Origin: Pseudomonadota bacterium
GTDB taxonomy: Bacteria; Pseudomonadota; Gammaproteobacteria; Burkholderiales; Burkholderiaceae_C
Direction: 5' to 3'
Assembly: GCA_021815805.1 (NCBI GenBank)
Contig: JAKAZQ010000006.1
Location: 11,656 to 75,655 of the forward strand
DNA: 64,000 bases
Under the pieces are notes generated by a model. The model was given only the letters and a program-made list of their open reading frames with translations. It was not told the origin of the DNA and did not search any database. This document shows, one piece after another, positions 8,146 to 16,070 of the stretch (its first letter is position 1; each line of letters begins with the position of its first letter). Made by a program: the position numbers and the translations under genes.

Positions 8146-10562
8146 AGGCCTGCGCCGAAGCCTGCGCCGGGGCGCCGCGCCCGGCGAAACCACGCCTGGG
8201 AGAGCCACGCCTGGGAGAGCCACGCCTGGGAGAGCCACGCCTGGCACTCGCCGGCGCCCCCAACTGCGGCAAGAGCACGCTGTTCAACCTGCTCACCGGC
8301 GCCCGCCAGAGCGTGGGCAACTGGCCCGGCGTCACCGTCGAGCGCCACAGCGGCTCGCTGCGTCTGCCGTCCGGCAAGGCGCAACTCGTCGACCTGCCGG
8401 GGGTGCACAGCCTGCTCGGCGGCGGTGGCGAGGATCAGCGCGTGGCTCGCGACTTCCTGCTCGACCAGCAACCCGATCTCGTGATCCACGTGCTCGACGC
8501 GTCGAATCTGGAGCGGCATCTGGCGCTCACCGCCGAGTTGCTGCATGCCGGCTGCCCCCTCGTGGTGGTGCTGAACATGGTCGACGAGGCCCGCGCCGCC
8601 GGCTTCCAGGCCGACGCCGAGGCGCTGCGCTCGCGCCTGGGCGTGCCGGTGGTGCCGATGGTGGCACGCCGCGGCATCGGGCGCGACGCTCTGCTGCGCA
8701 CGATCGACTCGCTGCTGCAGTGCGATGCCGGCACGCCGCGCGGCGGCGCGACGGTGGACGCCGGGCTGGCTCCGGAACTGGAACAGGCCTGCGCCGCGCT
8801 GGCCGCGGCGCTGCCGGGCGGGACAGCGCAGCGCCGCCGGCTCGACGCGCTGCGCATGCTGGAAGGCCACGCACCACCGCCCAGCGCCTCGCTGGCGCTG
8901 GCGCTGCGCCGCCACACCGCGGCGTTGCGCGAACGCTTCGGCGAGCACGCGGCCGATCTGCTCGCCGCGCATCGCTTCGACTGGGCATGCCGCAGCGCCG
9001 AACACACGCTGCGCGTGACCGGCACGGGCGCGCTGCGCCGCCGCCTCAGCGAAGGGCTCGACCGCCTGGTGCTTCACGAATGGCTGGGCATACCGATCTT
9101 CCTCGGCGTGCTGTATCTGGTGTTCGTGCTCAGTTTCAATGCCGGCAAGGTGTTCCAGGAGTTTTTCGACAAGGGCTCCGAAGCCCTTCTGGTCGACGGC
9201 TTCGGGCATCTGCTGCTCCAGTCCGGTCTGCCGTCCGCATGGGTCGGCGCGCTGGCCGGAGGCCTCGGCGGCGGCCTGCACCTGGTGGCGGCGTTCATTC
9301 CGCCCATCGCGCTGACCTTCATGCTGCTGGCGCTGCTCGACGATTCCGGCTACATGGTGCGCGCCGCCTACGCGATGGATCGCTTCATGCGCCGCGTCGG
9401 CCTGCCCGGCCACGCGCTCGTGCCGATGGTCATCGGTTTCGGCTGCAACGTGCCGGCCATCATGGGCTCGCGCATCATCGACGACGCGCGCGGACGCATG
9501 CTCACCGCGCTGGTGCAGCCCTTCATGTCCTGTTCGGCGCGCCTGACCATCTACATGGCCTTCGCCGCGGTGTTTTTTCGCGAACACGGCGGGCAGGTCG
9601 TGTTCGCGCTGTACACGCTGGGCATCGCCTGCGCCCTGCTGACCGCGTGGCTGGTCGGGCGCACGGCGTTGCCGGGCAGCCCGTCGCCGTTCGGCGTCGA
9701 GCTTCCGCCCTACCGCCTGCCGACGCTGCGCAGCGTCATGCTGCAAAGCTGGCATCGCCTGCAGGTATTCATCTGGCGCGTCGGCAAGGTCATCGCAGCA
9801 ATCGCCGTCGTGCTGTTCCTGCTGCCGGGAGTCGGCTGGATCGACGGCGGCCTGCGCGCCAGCGACACGGAGCACTCGCTGCTGGCCCAGGCCAGCCGCG
9901 CGCTGGTGCCGCTGTTCCGGCCCATGGGTCTGCAACCCGACAACTGGCCCGCCGTGGCAGGGCTGGTGGCCGGTGCGGCCGCCAAGGAAATCGTCATCGG
10001 CACGCTCAACGGCATCTACCAGCGCGAGGACGCGCAGCAGCAACTCGAGTCGTTCCGCGAACCCCGGGTCGGTGCGCGCCTGCTGGACGCGCTGCGAACC
10101 ATTCCCGACAACGCGCGCAGCTTCGTCGGCACGCTGGCCGACCCGCTCGGCCTGCGGGCCCTGCAGTCCAGCACACGGGCCGGCGAGGCCTCCGGCGCCA
10201 GCCGCGGGACGCTGGCGCGCCTGGCACGCGATTTCAGCCCGCTTTCGGCGCTCGCCTATCTCGTGTTCGTGTTGCTGTACGTACCTTGCGCCAGCACCAT
10301 GGGGGCGCTGCGGCGCGAGGTCGGCTGGGGCTGGATGAGCTTCTCGGTGGTCTACGGAGTGCTGCTGGCCTGGACCTGCGCCACCGCGCTCTACCAGCTG
10401 GGCAGCTGGTCGGCACATCCCGGGGCTTCGGCGCTGTGGCTGCTGGCCTGCGTCGGCGTGCTCGGCGGCGTGGTCGGCGCGCTGCGCCGGTGGGGCCGCC
10501 ACGTCCACGGGCGTCGCGCCAGCACGGCGCTGGCCGGACTTGGTGCGCAGGCCGGTCCATGA
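8142..10562 (+). CDS. feoB: ferrous iron transporter FeoB
   Basis: An 806-residue inner-membrane Fe(II) transporter. The cytosolic G-domain has G1 GAPNCGKS at residues 38-45, G3 DLPG and G4 NMVD. It is followed by the helical guanine-dissociation-inhibitor-like region and the membrane part with two Gate segments (GFGCNVPAI and the C-terminal half). The N-terminus carries three perfect copies of PRLGE before the G-domain (residues 17-31), coded by a 15-bp tandem repeat, which is not a family feature. Translation is coupled to feoA. Fur control is expected. Confidence 0.95.
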   Translation: MKACAEACAGAPRPAKPRLGEPRLGEPRLGEPRLALAGAPNCGKSTLFNLLTGARQSVGNWPGVTVERHSGSLRLPSGKAQLVDLPGVHSLLGGGGEDQRVARDFLLDQQPDLVIHVLDASNLERHLALTAELLHAGCPLVVVLNMVDEARAAGFQADAEALRSRLGVPVVPMVARRGIGRDALLRTIDSLLQCDAGTPRGGATVDAGLAPELEQACAALAAALPGGTAQRRRLDALRMLEGHAPPPSASLALALRRHTAALRERFGEHAADLLAAHRFDWACRSAEHTLRVTGTGALRRRLSEGLDRLVLHEWLGIPIFLGVLYLVFVLSFNAGKVFQEFFDKGSEALLVDGFGHLLLQSGLPSAWVGALAGGLGGGLHLVAAFIPPIALTFMLLALLDDSGYMVRAAYAMDRFMRRVGLPGHALVPMVIGFGCNVPAIMGSRIIDDARGRMLTALVQPFMSCSARLTIYMAFAAVFFREHGGQVVFALYTLGIACALLTAWLVGRTALPGSPSPFGVELPPYRLPTLRSVMLQSWHRLQVFIWRVGKVIAAIAVVLFLLPGVGWIDGGLRASDTEHSLLAQASRALVPLFRPMGLQPDNWPAVAGLVAGAAAKEIVIGTLNGIYQREDAQQQLESFREPRVGARLLDALRTIPDNARSFVGTLADPLGLRALQSSTRAGEASGASRGTLARLARDFSPLSALAYLVFVLLYVPCASTMGALRREVGWGWMSFSVVYGVLLAWTCATALYQLGSWSAHPGASALWLLACVGVLGGVVGALRRWGRHVHGRRASTALAGLGAQAGP
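8190..8243 (+). repeat. 15-bp tandem repeat inside feoB
   Basis: CCACGCCTGGGAGAG occurs three times in perfect tandem, followed by a partial fourth copy. It keeps frame and codes PRLGE repeats just before the G-domain. Such units can gain or lose copies by slippage without a frameshift. Confidence 0.9.
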
Positions 10563-10620
10563 GCAGCGCACGGCGCCATCGCACGCGGCCATCGCGTTGC
10601 GCGCTCGGGGGGCCGCGCCC

Positions 10621-11073
10621 GTGAACGCGACCCCGGCCGGCGGACTGTTCCTGCTGCGCGAGACCCTGCGCCAGCAAGGGCCTCTGTCGCGCAGCGAACT
10701 CGCGCGGTGCCTGCGGCGCCCGCCGTCGGTGATCCAGGCCATGCTCGAGCATTGGGCGAAGCGCGGGCGCCTGCAGGTGGTCGCGCCGGCGGCTGCGCAG
10801 GCGCAGCCCGCAGCGGGCTGCGCGCCGCGCGCCTGCCATGGCTGCGCTGGCTGCGCGACAGCGGGCGCCGACGCCCGCGACGGCGGCGGCGCGGAGCCTC
10901 GCTACGCATGGTGCGAGGCACGTCGCGTGGATCTGCGCGTGGATCTGCGCGTGGATCCGGGCGTGGATCCGGGGGTGGATCTGCGCGTGGATCCGGGGGT
11001 GGATCTGCGCGTGGATCCGAGCGTGGATCTCGGCGTGGGTCAGCGCGTGGCCGGCGCATCGGCGCCGCGCTGA
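10621..11073 (+). CDS. feoC: FeoC-like iron-sulfur winged-helix protein with repeat tail
   Basis: A 150-residue protein placed right after feoB. Residues 8-55 form a winged helix (LSRSELARCLRRPPSVIQAML). Next comes a Cys cluster C67-x4-C72-x2-C75-x2-C78, as in FeoC proteins that bind an Fe-S cluster and act on FeoB. Unlike usual FeoC (about 80 residues), it continues into an acidic tail of VDLR/VDPG units (103-138) coded by a 12-bp tandem repeat. The GTG start at 10621 gives the winged helix its natural beginning; an open frame extends further upstream inside feoB. The FeoC assignment rests on position, fold and Cys pattern. Confidence 0.7.
   Translation: MNATPAGGLFLLRETLRQQGPLSRSELARCLRRPPSVIQAMLEHWAKRGRLQVVAPAAAQAQPAAGCAPRACHGCAGCATAGADARDGGGAEPRYAWCEARRVDLRVDLRVDPGVDPGVDLRVDPGVDLRVDPSVDLGVGQRVAGASAPR
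10927..11034 (+). repeat. 12-bp tandem repeat inside feoC
   Basis: Nine 12-bp units of the form GTGGATCYGSGC run without interruption. Because 12 is a multiple of three, the FeoC frame stays open and codes alternating VDLR and VDPG. All other frames also read as periodic peptides, typical of a recently expanded minisatellite. Confidence 0.92.
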
Positions 11074-11213
11074 CCGCGGCGCCGGCCGCGCCATGCAGCG
11101 CACGCCGCCGCCGGGTCTTGAAAACCCCGCGACAGCTCACAGATCCAGGCCATGGGCGTTGCCGCAACCCCGGCACGCGATCCCGACCCCATTTTCCGCA
11201 AGGAGCACGCATC

Positions 11214-11660
11214 ATGGTCGCAACCATGCTGAGAACCCCGGCGAGCTGGTTCGCCGATCTGGAACGCCTGCAACGTGAACTCGACCGCGACCTGGCCGGA
11301 CTCGGCCTGCCGGTGAGCATTCGCGCCGCCAGCGGAGCCGGCTTTCCCGCGATCAACATCGGATCCACGGCGCAGGCGGTGGAGGTGTACGCGTTCGCCC
11401 CCGGCATCGATCCCGCCAGGCTCGAGGTCACGGTGGATCACAACCTGCTGACCATCAGCGGCAGGCGCGATCTGCCGGCGCCCTCCGGGCAACAGGAGCG
11501 CTACGCCGAGGAGCGCTTCCACGGCAGCTTCCGCAGAGTCGTCAGCCTGCCCGACGACATCGACGCGACACAGGTCGAGGCGCGCTACGTGGACGGTGTT
11601 CTGCGCGTGCGCGTGGCACGCCGCGAGGCGTCGCAGCCGCGTCGCATCGCCGTCAGCTGA
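11214..11660 (+). CDS. Hsp20/alpha-crystallin family small heat shock protein
   Basis: A 148-residue small heat shock protein that holds unfolding proteins. The alpha-crystallin domain spans about residues 45-140, with the family pattern VYAFAPGIDPARLEVTV near its start and the GVLRVRV signature (about 130-136) near its end. A clear AAGGAG site lies before the ATG. A second Hsp20 gene follows 41 bases later, so the two probably form an operon and their products may co-assemble. It is separated from feoC by 140 bases of GC-rich sequence with no evident feature. Confidence 0.9.
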   Translation: MVATMLRTPASWFADLERLQRELDRDLAGLGLPVSIRAASGAGFPAINIGSTAQAVEVYAFAPGIDPARLEVTVDHNLLTISGRRDLPAPSGQQERYAEERFHGSFRRVVSLPDDIDATQVEARYVDGVLRVRVARREASQPRRIAVS

Positions 11661-11701
11661 GCCCACCGCGTTCCGACCCCTCCCCCACCCGGAGATCCGC
11701 C

Positions 11702-12103
11702 ATGACCACCGAACAGCCGGCTACCCGCCAGGCCCCGAGCCAGGCCAATGTCACCGAACGCACGCGCGGCACGCGCGTGCAGCCCCCGTCCGTGGACGTC
11801 TTCGAAGATGCCGAGGGCATCACGCTGCGCGCCGACATCCCGGGCGTGCCGCGCGAGCAGCTCCAGGTGCAGATCGACGGCGACAACCTGACCCTGCGCG
11901 GCGAGCTGGAGATCCCGCTGGCGCAGGGCATGGAGCCGTTCTATGCCGAGATGCGTCACGGAGCCTGGCAGCGCAGCTTCACGCTGTCGCGCGAACTGGA
12001 CACCCGGGCCATCCAGGCCAGCGTGAAGGACGGAGTGCTGGAACTGCGCATTCCGAAGGCCGAACACGCCAGGCCGCGGCGCGTGCCGGTCGCGGCAGGC
12101 TGA
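11702..12103 (+). CDS. Hsp20/alpha-crystallin family small heat shock protein (second copy)
   Basis: A 133-residue Hsp20. After a 30-residue polar N-terminus, the alpha-crystallin domain runs from about 31 to 130, with LRADIPGVPREQLQVQIDGD and, near the end, DGVLELRIPK. The IxI-type C-terminal anchor is not obvious. It differs clearly from the first copy, so this is an old pair and not a fresh duplication. A strong palindrome follows the stop codon at 12118-12144. Confidence 0.9.
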   Translation: MTTEQPATRQAPSQANVTERTRGTRVQPPSVDVFEDAEGITLRADIPGVPREQLQVQIDGDNLTLRGELEIPLAQGMEPFYAEMRHGAWQRSFTLSRELDTRAIQASVKDGVLELRIPKAEHARPRRVPVAAG

Positions 12104-12117
12104 GCACGAGGTGTCGT

Positions 12118-12144
12118 GCGCGGGCATGCCTGGCATGCCCGCGC
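12118..12144. terminator. perfect 13-bp-arm palindrome after hsp20 pair
   Basis: Two perfect 13-bp arms (GCGCGGGCATGCC and its complement) flank a single T. The motif lies 15 bases past the second hsp20 stop. No T-tract follows. Intrinsic termination of the hsp20 transcript is the simplest reading; a protein-binding palindrome is the alternative. The remaining 150 bases to the Sel1 gene show a second weak GGCC stem and nothing else. Confidence 0.5.
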
Positions 12145-12295
12145 TGCCGCGGATGCGGCCTTGTTCGGCCGGCACCCCGCACAGCGGGGGGTGGCGCATG
12201 CGCCGATCGGCGATACCACTGGCGCGCGCAGGCGACAGCACGCAAAATGCAAGCATGCACGCCGTGCGTAACGGGTTTCGCCCTCCTTTCGGTTC

Positions 12296-13216
12296 ATGAC
12301 TACCACCACCGTTCCTCCCGAGGTTCTCGAACTCGCGCAAACCGGCGACATGGTCGCCCAGGAGTGGCTGGGCGATCACCTGCGCAACCAGGGCCAGCAC
12401 GATCAGGCCGGCATCTGGTACGAAAAGGCCGCCGCCCAGGGCTCGCCCAGCGCCCAGTACAACCTGGGCTGGATGCACTACCACGGGCGCGGCGTTCCGC
12501 AGGACTACGCCCGCTCGATGCACTGGTGGAAAAAGGCGGCCGAGCAGAACATGGTGCGCGCCATCGGTTCCATCGGCATCCTGTTCGAGAACGGCTATGT
12601 GGTGCCGCGCAATCCGGCCGAAGCCGCGCGCTGGTACCGCGCGGCGGCGGACCAGGGAGACGCGCCGTCGAACTGGTTCCTGGGGCGTCTGTACCAGCAG
12701 GGCCAGGGAGTGCCGCGGGATCGCGAAATGGCGCAGCATTTTTTTCGACGCGCCGCCGAACAGTCGCACCGCTCGGCCCAGTACATGCTGGGATTGATGC
12801 TGATCGCCGGACACGCCCGGCCGCGCTGGCCCGAGGGGCTCGATTGGTTGCGCCAGGCCGCGCAAGGCGGATACGACCAGGCTGAATACATGCTCGGCGT
12901 CACGCTGCAGCGTGGGCGCCGGGCGCCGCGCGACCTGCGCGAGGCGCTGCACTGGCTGACACGGGCGGCCGAGCAGGGCCATGCCAAGGCGCAGTACCAG
13001 CTCGGCAAGACCTACTGGCGCGGCATCGGCGTGCTGCCGGACGTCGGGCGCGCCAAGCACTGGTGGAAGCTCGGCGGCGCCCAGCGCCACATTCCGAGTC
13101 GCGAAGCCCTGCAGCGACTGCGCCGGCAGATGCAGAACCACGGCATCGATTTCGAGCAGACCGACTTCACGCCGACGGTGATCGGCCAGGTTGCCGGACG
13201 GCGCAGCCGCGGCTGA
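12296..13216 (+). CDS. Sel1-repeat (tetratricopeptide-like) protein
   Basis: A 306-residue protein made almost entirely of Sel1-like repeats. At least six 36-residue units are visible, each with the pattern (A/G)xxx-Y/L-xxGxG(V)PxDxxxAxxWxxxAAxQG, from about residue 35 to 265. These solenoids mediate protein-protein contacts. No signal peptide is visible, so it is probably cytosolic. No enzymatic domain is present. Function is unknown; neighbours (Hsp20, acyl-CoA dehydrogenase) give no firm hint. Confidence 0.85.
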   Translation: MTTTTVPPEVLELAQTGDMVAQEWLGDHLRNQGQHDQAGIWYEKAAAQGSPSAQYNLGWMHYHGRGVPQDYARSMHWWKKAAEQNMVRAIGSIGILFENGYVVPRNPAEAARWYRAAADQGDAPSNWFLGRLYQQGQGVPRDREMAQHFFRRAAEQSHRSAQYMLGLMLIAGHARPRWPEGLDWLRQAAQGGYDQAEYMLGVTLQRGRRAPRDLREALHWLTRAAEQGHAKAQYQLGKTYWRGIGVLPDVGRAKHWWKLGGAQRHIPSREALQRLRRQMQNHGIDFEQTDFTPTVIGQVAGRRSRG

Positions 13217-13273
13217 GCCGCGCCCGCCGCCGCGGCACGGCCGCGCGGCGCGGGCGCTGCGGCCTGGCGAGTC

Positions 13274-14491
13274 TCAGGCGCTCGCCGGGCGCGGGTCGGA
13301 GGCTTCGCGGGATTGACGCAGCGAAGCGTCGCGGCGACCGGCGAGCAGCTTGCGGGCCATGCTGAAGCGATGCACCTCGCTGGGGCCGTCGTAGATGCGG
13401 AACGCGCGCATGTCGGAAAAGATGCGCGACACCACGCTCTCGCCGGTCACCCCCTGCCCTCCCAGAATCTGCACGCAGCGGTCGACGACGCGCCAGGCGG
13501 CCTCGGAACACACGACCTTGGCGCGGCTGGATTCGAAGTTGCAGCGCTCGCCCTGATCCAGCATCCACGCGGTGTGCAGGATGTGCAGCCGCGCGGTCTG
13601 CAGGTCCATGTCGTTGTCGGCGAGCATGAATCCCACTCCCTGGTGTTCGCCCAGGGCCTGCCCGAAGGCGCGGCGCTGGCGCGCGTAGGCCAGCGCCTCG
13701 TCATGGGCGCGACGGGCCTGCCCGAGCCAGCGCATGCAATGCGTCAGGCGAGCCGGCGCGAGGCGTACCTGCGCATAGCGCATGCCCAGACCGAGTTCCC
13801 CGAGCACATCGCGCTCCGGCACGCGCAGGCCGCGCAGGCGAACCACGCCATGTCCGCCGGTGAAGCAGGAATCCATGGCTTCCATGGTGCGCTCGACCTC
13901 GATGCCGGGGCGATCCATGTCGCTGAGGAACATGGTGGCCGAGCCATCCTCCATGCGCGCCATGATGATCGCCAGGCCCGCGCCCTGCGCGCCGGTGATG
14001 AACCACTTGCAGCCATCGATCACGTAGTCGCTGCCGTCGCGCACGGCCGTGGTGCGAAGCATCGACGGATCGGCGCCGGCGCCCGGCGGCGGCTCGGTCA
14101 TGCAGAAGCACGAGCGCATGCTGCCCTGCACCAGCGGACGCAGCCAGCGCTGGCGCTGCTCGGGCGACGCCACCACCTCCAGCAGGTGGATGTTGCCCTC
14201 GTCGGGAGCATGGATGTTCATCGCGGTGGGACCCAGCGCCGAGTATCCGGCCTCCTCGAACACCACCGCCTTCTGCACATGGCTCAAGCCCATGCCGCCG
14301 AATTCCGGCGAGGCATGCGGGGTCAGCAGCCCGGCGTCGCGCGCCAGTCCGACCAGTTCGTCGCGCAGCGACTCGGCGGGGCCGTGACGCCCCCAGCGCG
14401 TGTCGGACTCATACGGAATGATGCGATCCCGGATGAAACTCCGGACGCGATGCTGCAGTTCCTGCACGTCGGGACTCAGTGCAAAATCCAT
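13274..14491 (-). CDS. acyl-CoA dehydrogenase
   Basis: A 405-residue FAD-dependent acyl-CoA dehydrogenase, which desaturates acyl-CoA at the alpha-beta position. N-terminal, middle and C-terminal family domains are complete, with CFCMTEPPPGAGADP and DYVIDGCKWFITGA as substrate and flavin segments. The catalytic base is likely Glu372 in YDGPSEVHR, the medium-chain-type position. The start is supported by AGGAGAA seven bases upstream. It stands alone. It is close to long-chain or branched-chain members by eye, but the substrate is unknown. Confidence 0.92.
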   Translation of the reverse strand: MDFALSPDVQELQHRVRSFIRDRIIPYESDTRWGRHGPAESLRDELVGLARDAGLLTPHASPEFGGMGLSHVQKAVVFEEAGYSALGPTAMNIHAPDEGNIHLLEVVASPEQRQRWLRPLVQGSMRSCFCMTEPPPGAGADPSMLRTTAVRDGSDYVIDGCKWFITGAQGAGLAIIMARMEDGSATMFLSDMDRPGIEVERTMEAMDSCFTGGHGVVRLRGLRVPERDVLGELGLGMRYAQVRLAPARLTHCMRWLGQARRAHDEALAYARQRRAFGQALGEHQGVGFMLADNDMDLQTARLHILHTAWMLDQGERCNFESSRAKVVCSEAAWRVVDRCVQILGGQGVTGESVVSRIFSDMRAFRIYDGPSEVHRFSMARKLLAGRRDASLRQSREASDPRPASA

Positions 14492-14600
14492 CGAATTCTC
14501 CTGGGCTGCGCGCGGCATCGGCGCGTGCGCTGATGTTATTCCAGCGCCGTCGCGCGGGACCTGTCGCTTGCCGGCGTGCCGCTCGCGCACGCATGCGTGC

Positions 14601-15317
14601 TCAAGCGGCGGCGTAGCCGTGCAGCTGGTCGCCCCCGTGCGCCGCATGCACGCTGGCGTTGAACGACACGATGATGCGGTCGCGTTCGCCGCGGTAGGCC
14701 ATCGCCTGATGCGCCAGCCACGACGGGAACACGATCAACTGCCCGGGCAGCGGCGCGAAGTCGACATGCGCCGATTGCAGATAGGCATTGCCGAGATCGA
14801 CGTGCGCGCCGCCCAGCTGGGCGAAGCGCGGACCGTAGAAGCGCGTGACGCCGTTGCGCTCCCCGAACAGCGGATCGGCGATGCGGCGGGCGTGCTCGTC
14901 CACCTGCACGCAGTACACCCCGGACCACGAGCAGTTGCCGTGGGTGTGCACGTCGTGGCTCGCGCCCTGGTTGGCGACCTGGAACCACATGCCGCGCAGG
15001 TGCACCTGCAAGGCCGGCGCCGGCTGCGGCCATGCGCCGCGGTTGGCGTGCAGCACCGTGGCATGCAGCGAATCGACGATGAAACGCACCAGATCCTGCC
15101 ATTCCGGCAGGCGGATGCGCTGCAGCAGATCGTCGTCGCTGGCGAAAAACCCCGCCGGCGCCGCGCCGTCCGCCGCCTGCGCCTGGGCCACCGCACGCAG
15201 ACTGCCCAGCACCCGCGCCAGCAGCGGATTGACCTGCTCGGCGCGCGCCCAGCGATGCACGCCCAGCGGCGTCGGCCACAGCTCCAGCAGGCCCGGCTCG
15301 GCCGCAGCCGCCGTCAT
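14601..15317 (-). CDS. putative 2OG-Fe(II) oxygenase family protein
   Basis: A 238-residue protein resembling the TIGR02466 group of putative 2-oxoglutarate/Fe(II) oxygenases. Metal-ligand candidates are His121, His124 and His126 in HDVHTHGNCSWSGVYCV and His203 in PSWLAHQAMAY, with Arg213 as a likely 2OG anchor. No member of this group has a settled substrate that I know of. It follows the MocA-like gene of the CO dehydrogenase cluster with a 67-base gap, in the same direction, so it may be the last gene of that operon. The start after the MocA stop was preferred over a longer frame that overlaps it. Confidence 0.65.
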   Translation of the reverse strand: MTAAAAEPGLLELWPTPLGVHRWARAEQVNPLLARVLGSLRAVAQAQAADGAAPAGFFASDDDLLQRIRLPEWQDLVRFIVDSLHATVLHANRGAWPQPAPALQVHLRGMWFQVANQGASHDVHTHGNCSWSGVYCVQVDEHARRIADPLFGERNGVTRFYGPRFAQLGGAHVDLGNAYLQSAHVDFAPLPGQLIVFPSWLAHQAMAYRGERDRIIVSFNASVHAAHGGDQLHGYAAA

Positions 15318-15384
15318 GCCGCGGCTCCCGGGCGCCGCGCGGCTGCCGCGAGCAGCGAGGCGCCGGCGCGTCGGCACGGCCCGC

Positions 15385-16065
15385 TCATGACGCCACCTGC
15401 GCCAGATCCTGCGGCCAGCGCAGGCGATGGCCGGTGCGCTGCGCGAGCTCCTCGATGTCCTGCTCGGTGTCGATGTCGACGGCGTAGCGCCGGTTCGGGG
15501 TGTTCCAGCGCAGCACCTGCGCGGCATGCCGCTCCTGCCAGCGCCGGCAGGCGACGTCGGCGGGCGAGGCCAGAATCTGCTCGCGCACCGCGGCGCTGAA
15601 CACCAGCGGGTTGCCGGGCTGGCCGTCGACCAGCGGCTGCACCAGCTCGATGCCCTGCGCGCGCTGCTTGTAGGCCTTGATCAGGTCGGCGACGTCCTGC
15701 GCATGCAACAGCGGCTGATCGGCCAGCGCCACCACCACGCAGTCCACCGCCGGCAGCGCCTGCAGGCCGACGCGCGTCGACGAGGCCTGCCCGAGCCCGG
15801 GCTCGGGGTTGCGCACCACGCTCACCGGGAACTCCCCGACCACCGGCTCGATGCGTGCGGCATGGTGCCCGAGCACGACCACCAGCTCGTCGACGCCGCC
15901 GCCGGACAGCGCGATCAGCTGGCGCCGGATCAGCGGCACGCCGCCGAGTTCCAGCAGGCACTTGGGCCTGCCACCGAGTCGCGAGCCCGCGCCGGCGGCG
16001 AGCAGCAAGGCGCCCACGCGCAGGCGGCTGTAGAGCCCGCCGCCGCCCTTCAGGATGCAGCCCAC
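15385..16065 (-). CDS. mocA: MocA-like molybdenum cofactor cytidylyltransferase
   Basis: A nucleotidyltransferase of about 226 residues. The N-terminal LLLAAGAGSRLGGRPKCLL is the NTP-binding signature, and VALADQP (mid-protein) holds the metal-binding Asp. MocA proteins convert Mo-molybdopterin to the cytosine dinucleotide form, the form CO dehydrogenase uses, so the location inside the cox cluster fits. A GTG start at 16065 lies 5 bases after the XdhC stop. A second GTG at 16016 would begin right at the signature and is equally possible. Confidence 0.82.
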   Translation of the reverse strand: MGCILKGGGGLYSRLRVGALLLAAGAGSRLGGRPKCLLELGGVPLIRRQLIALSGGGVDELVVVLGHHAARIEPVVGEFPVSVVRNPEPGLGQASSTRVGLQALPAVDCVVVALADQPLLHAQDVADLIKAYKQRAQGIELVQPLVDGQPGNPLVFSAAVREQILASPADVACRRWQERHAAQVLRWNTPNRRYAVDIDTEQDIEELAQRTGHRLRWPQDLAQVAS

Positions 16066-16070
16066 GGCGC

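Noticed and set aside
10927-11034. Short direct repeats considered as a CRISPR array
   Set aside because: Units are 12 bp, contiguous and without spacers, and they lie inside a coding frame after feoB.
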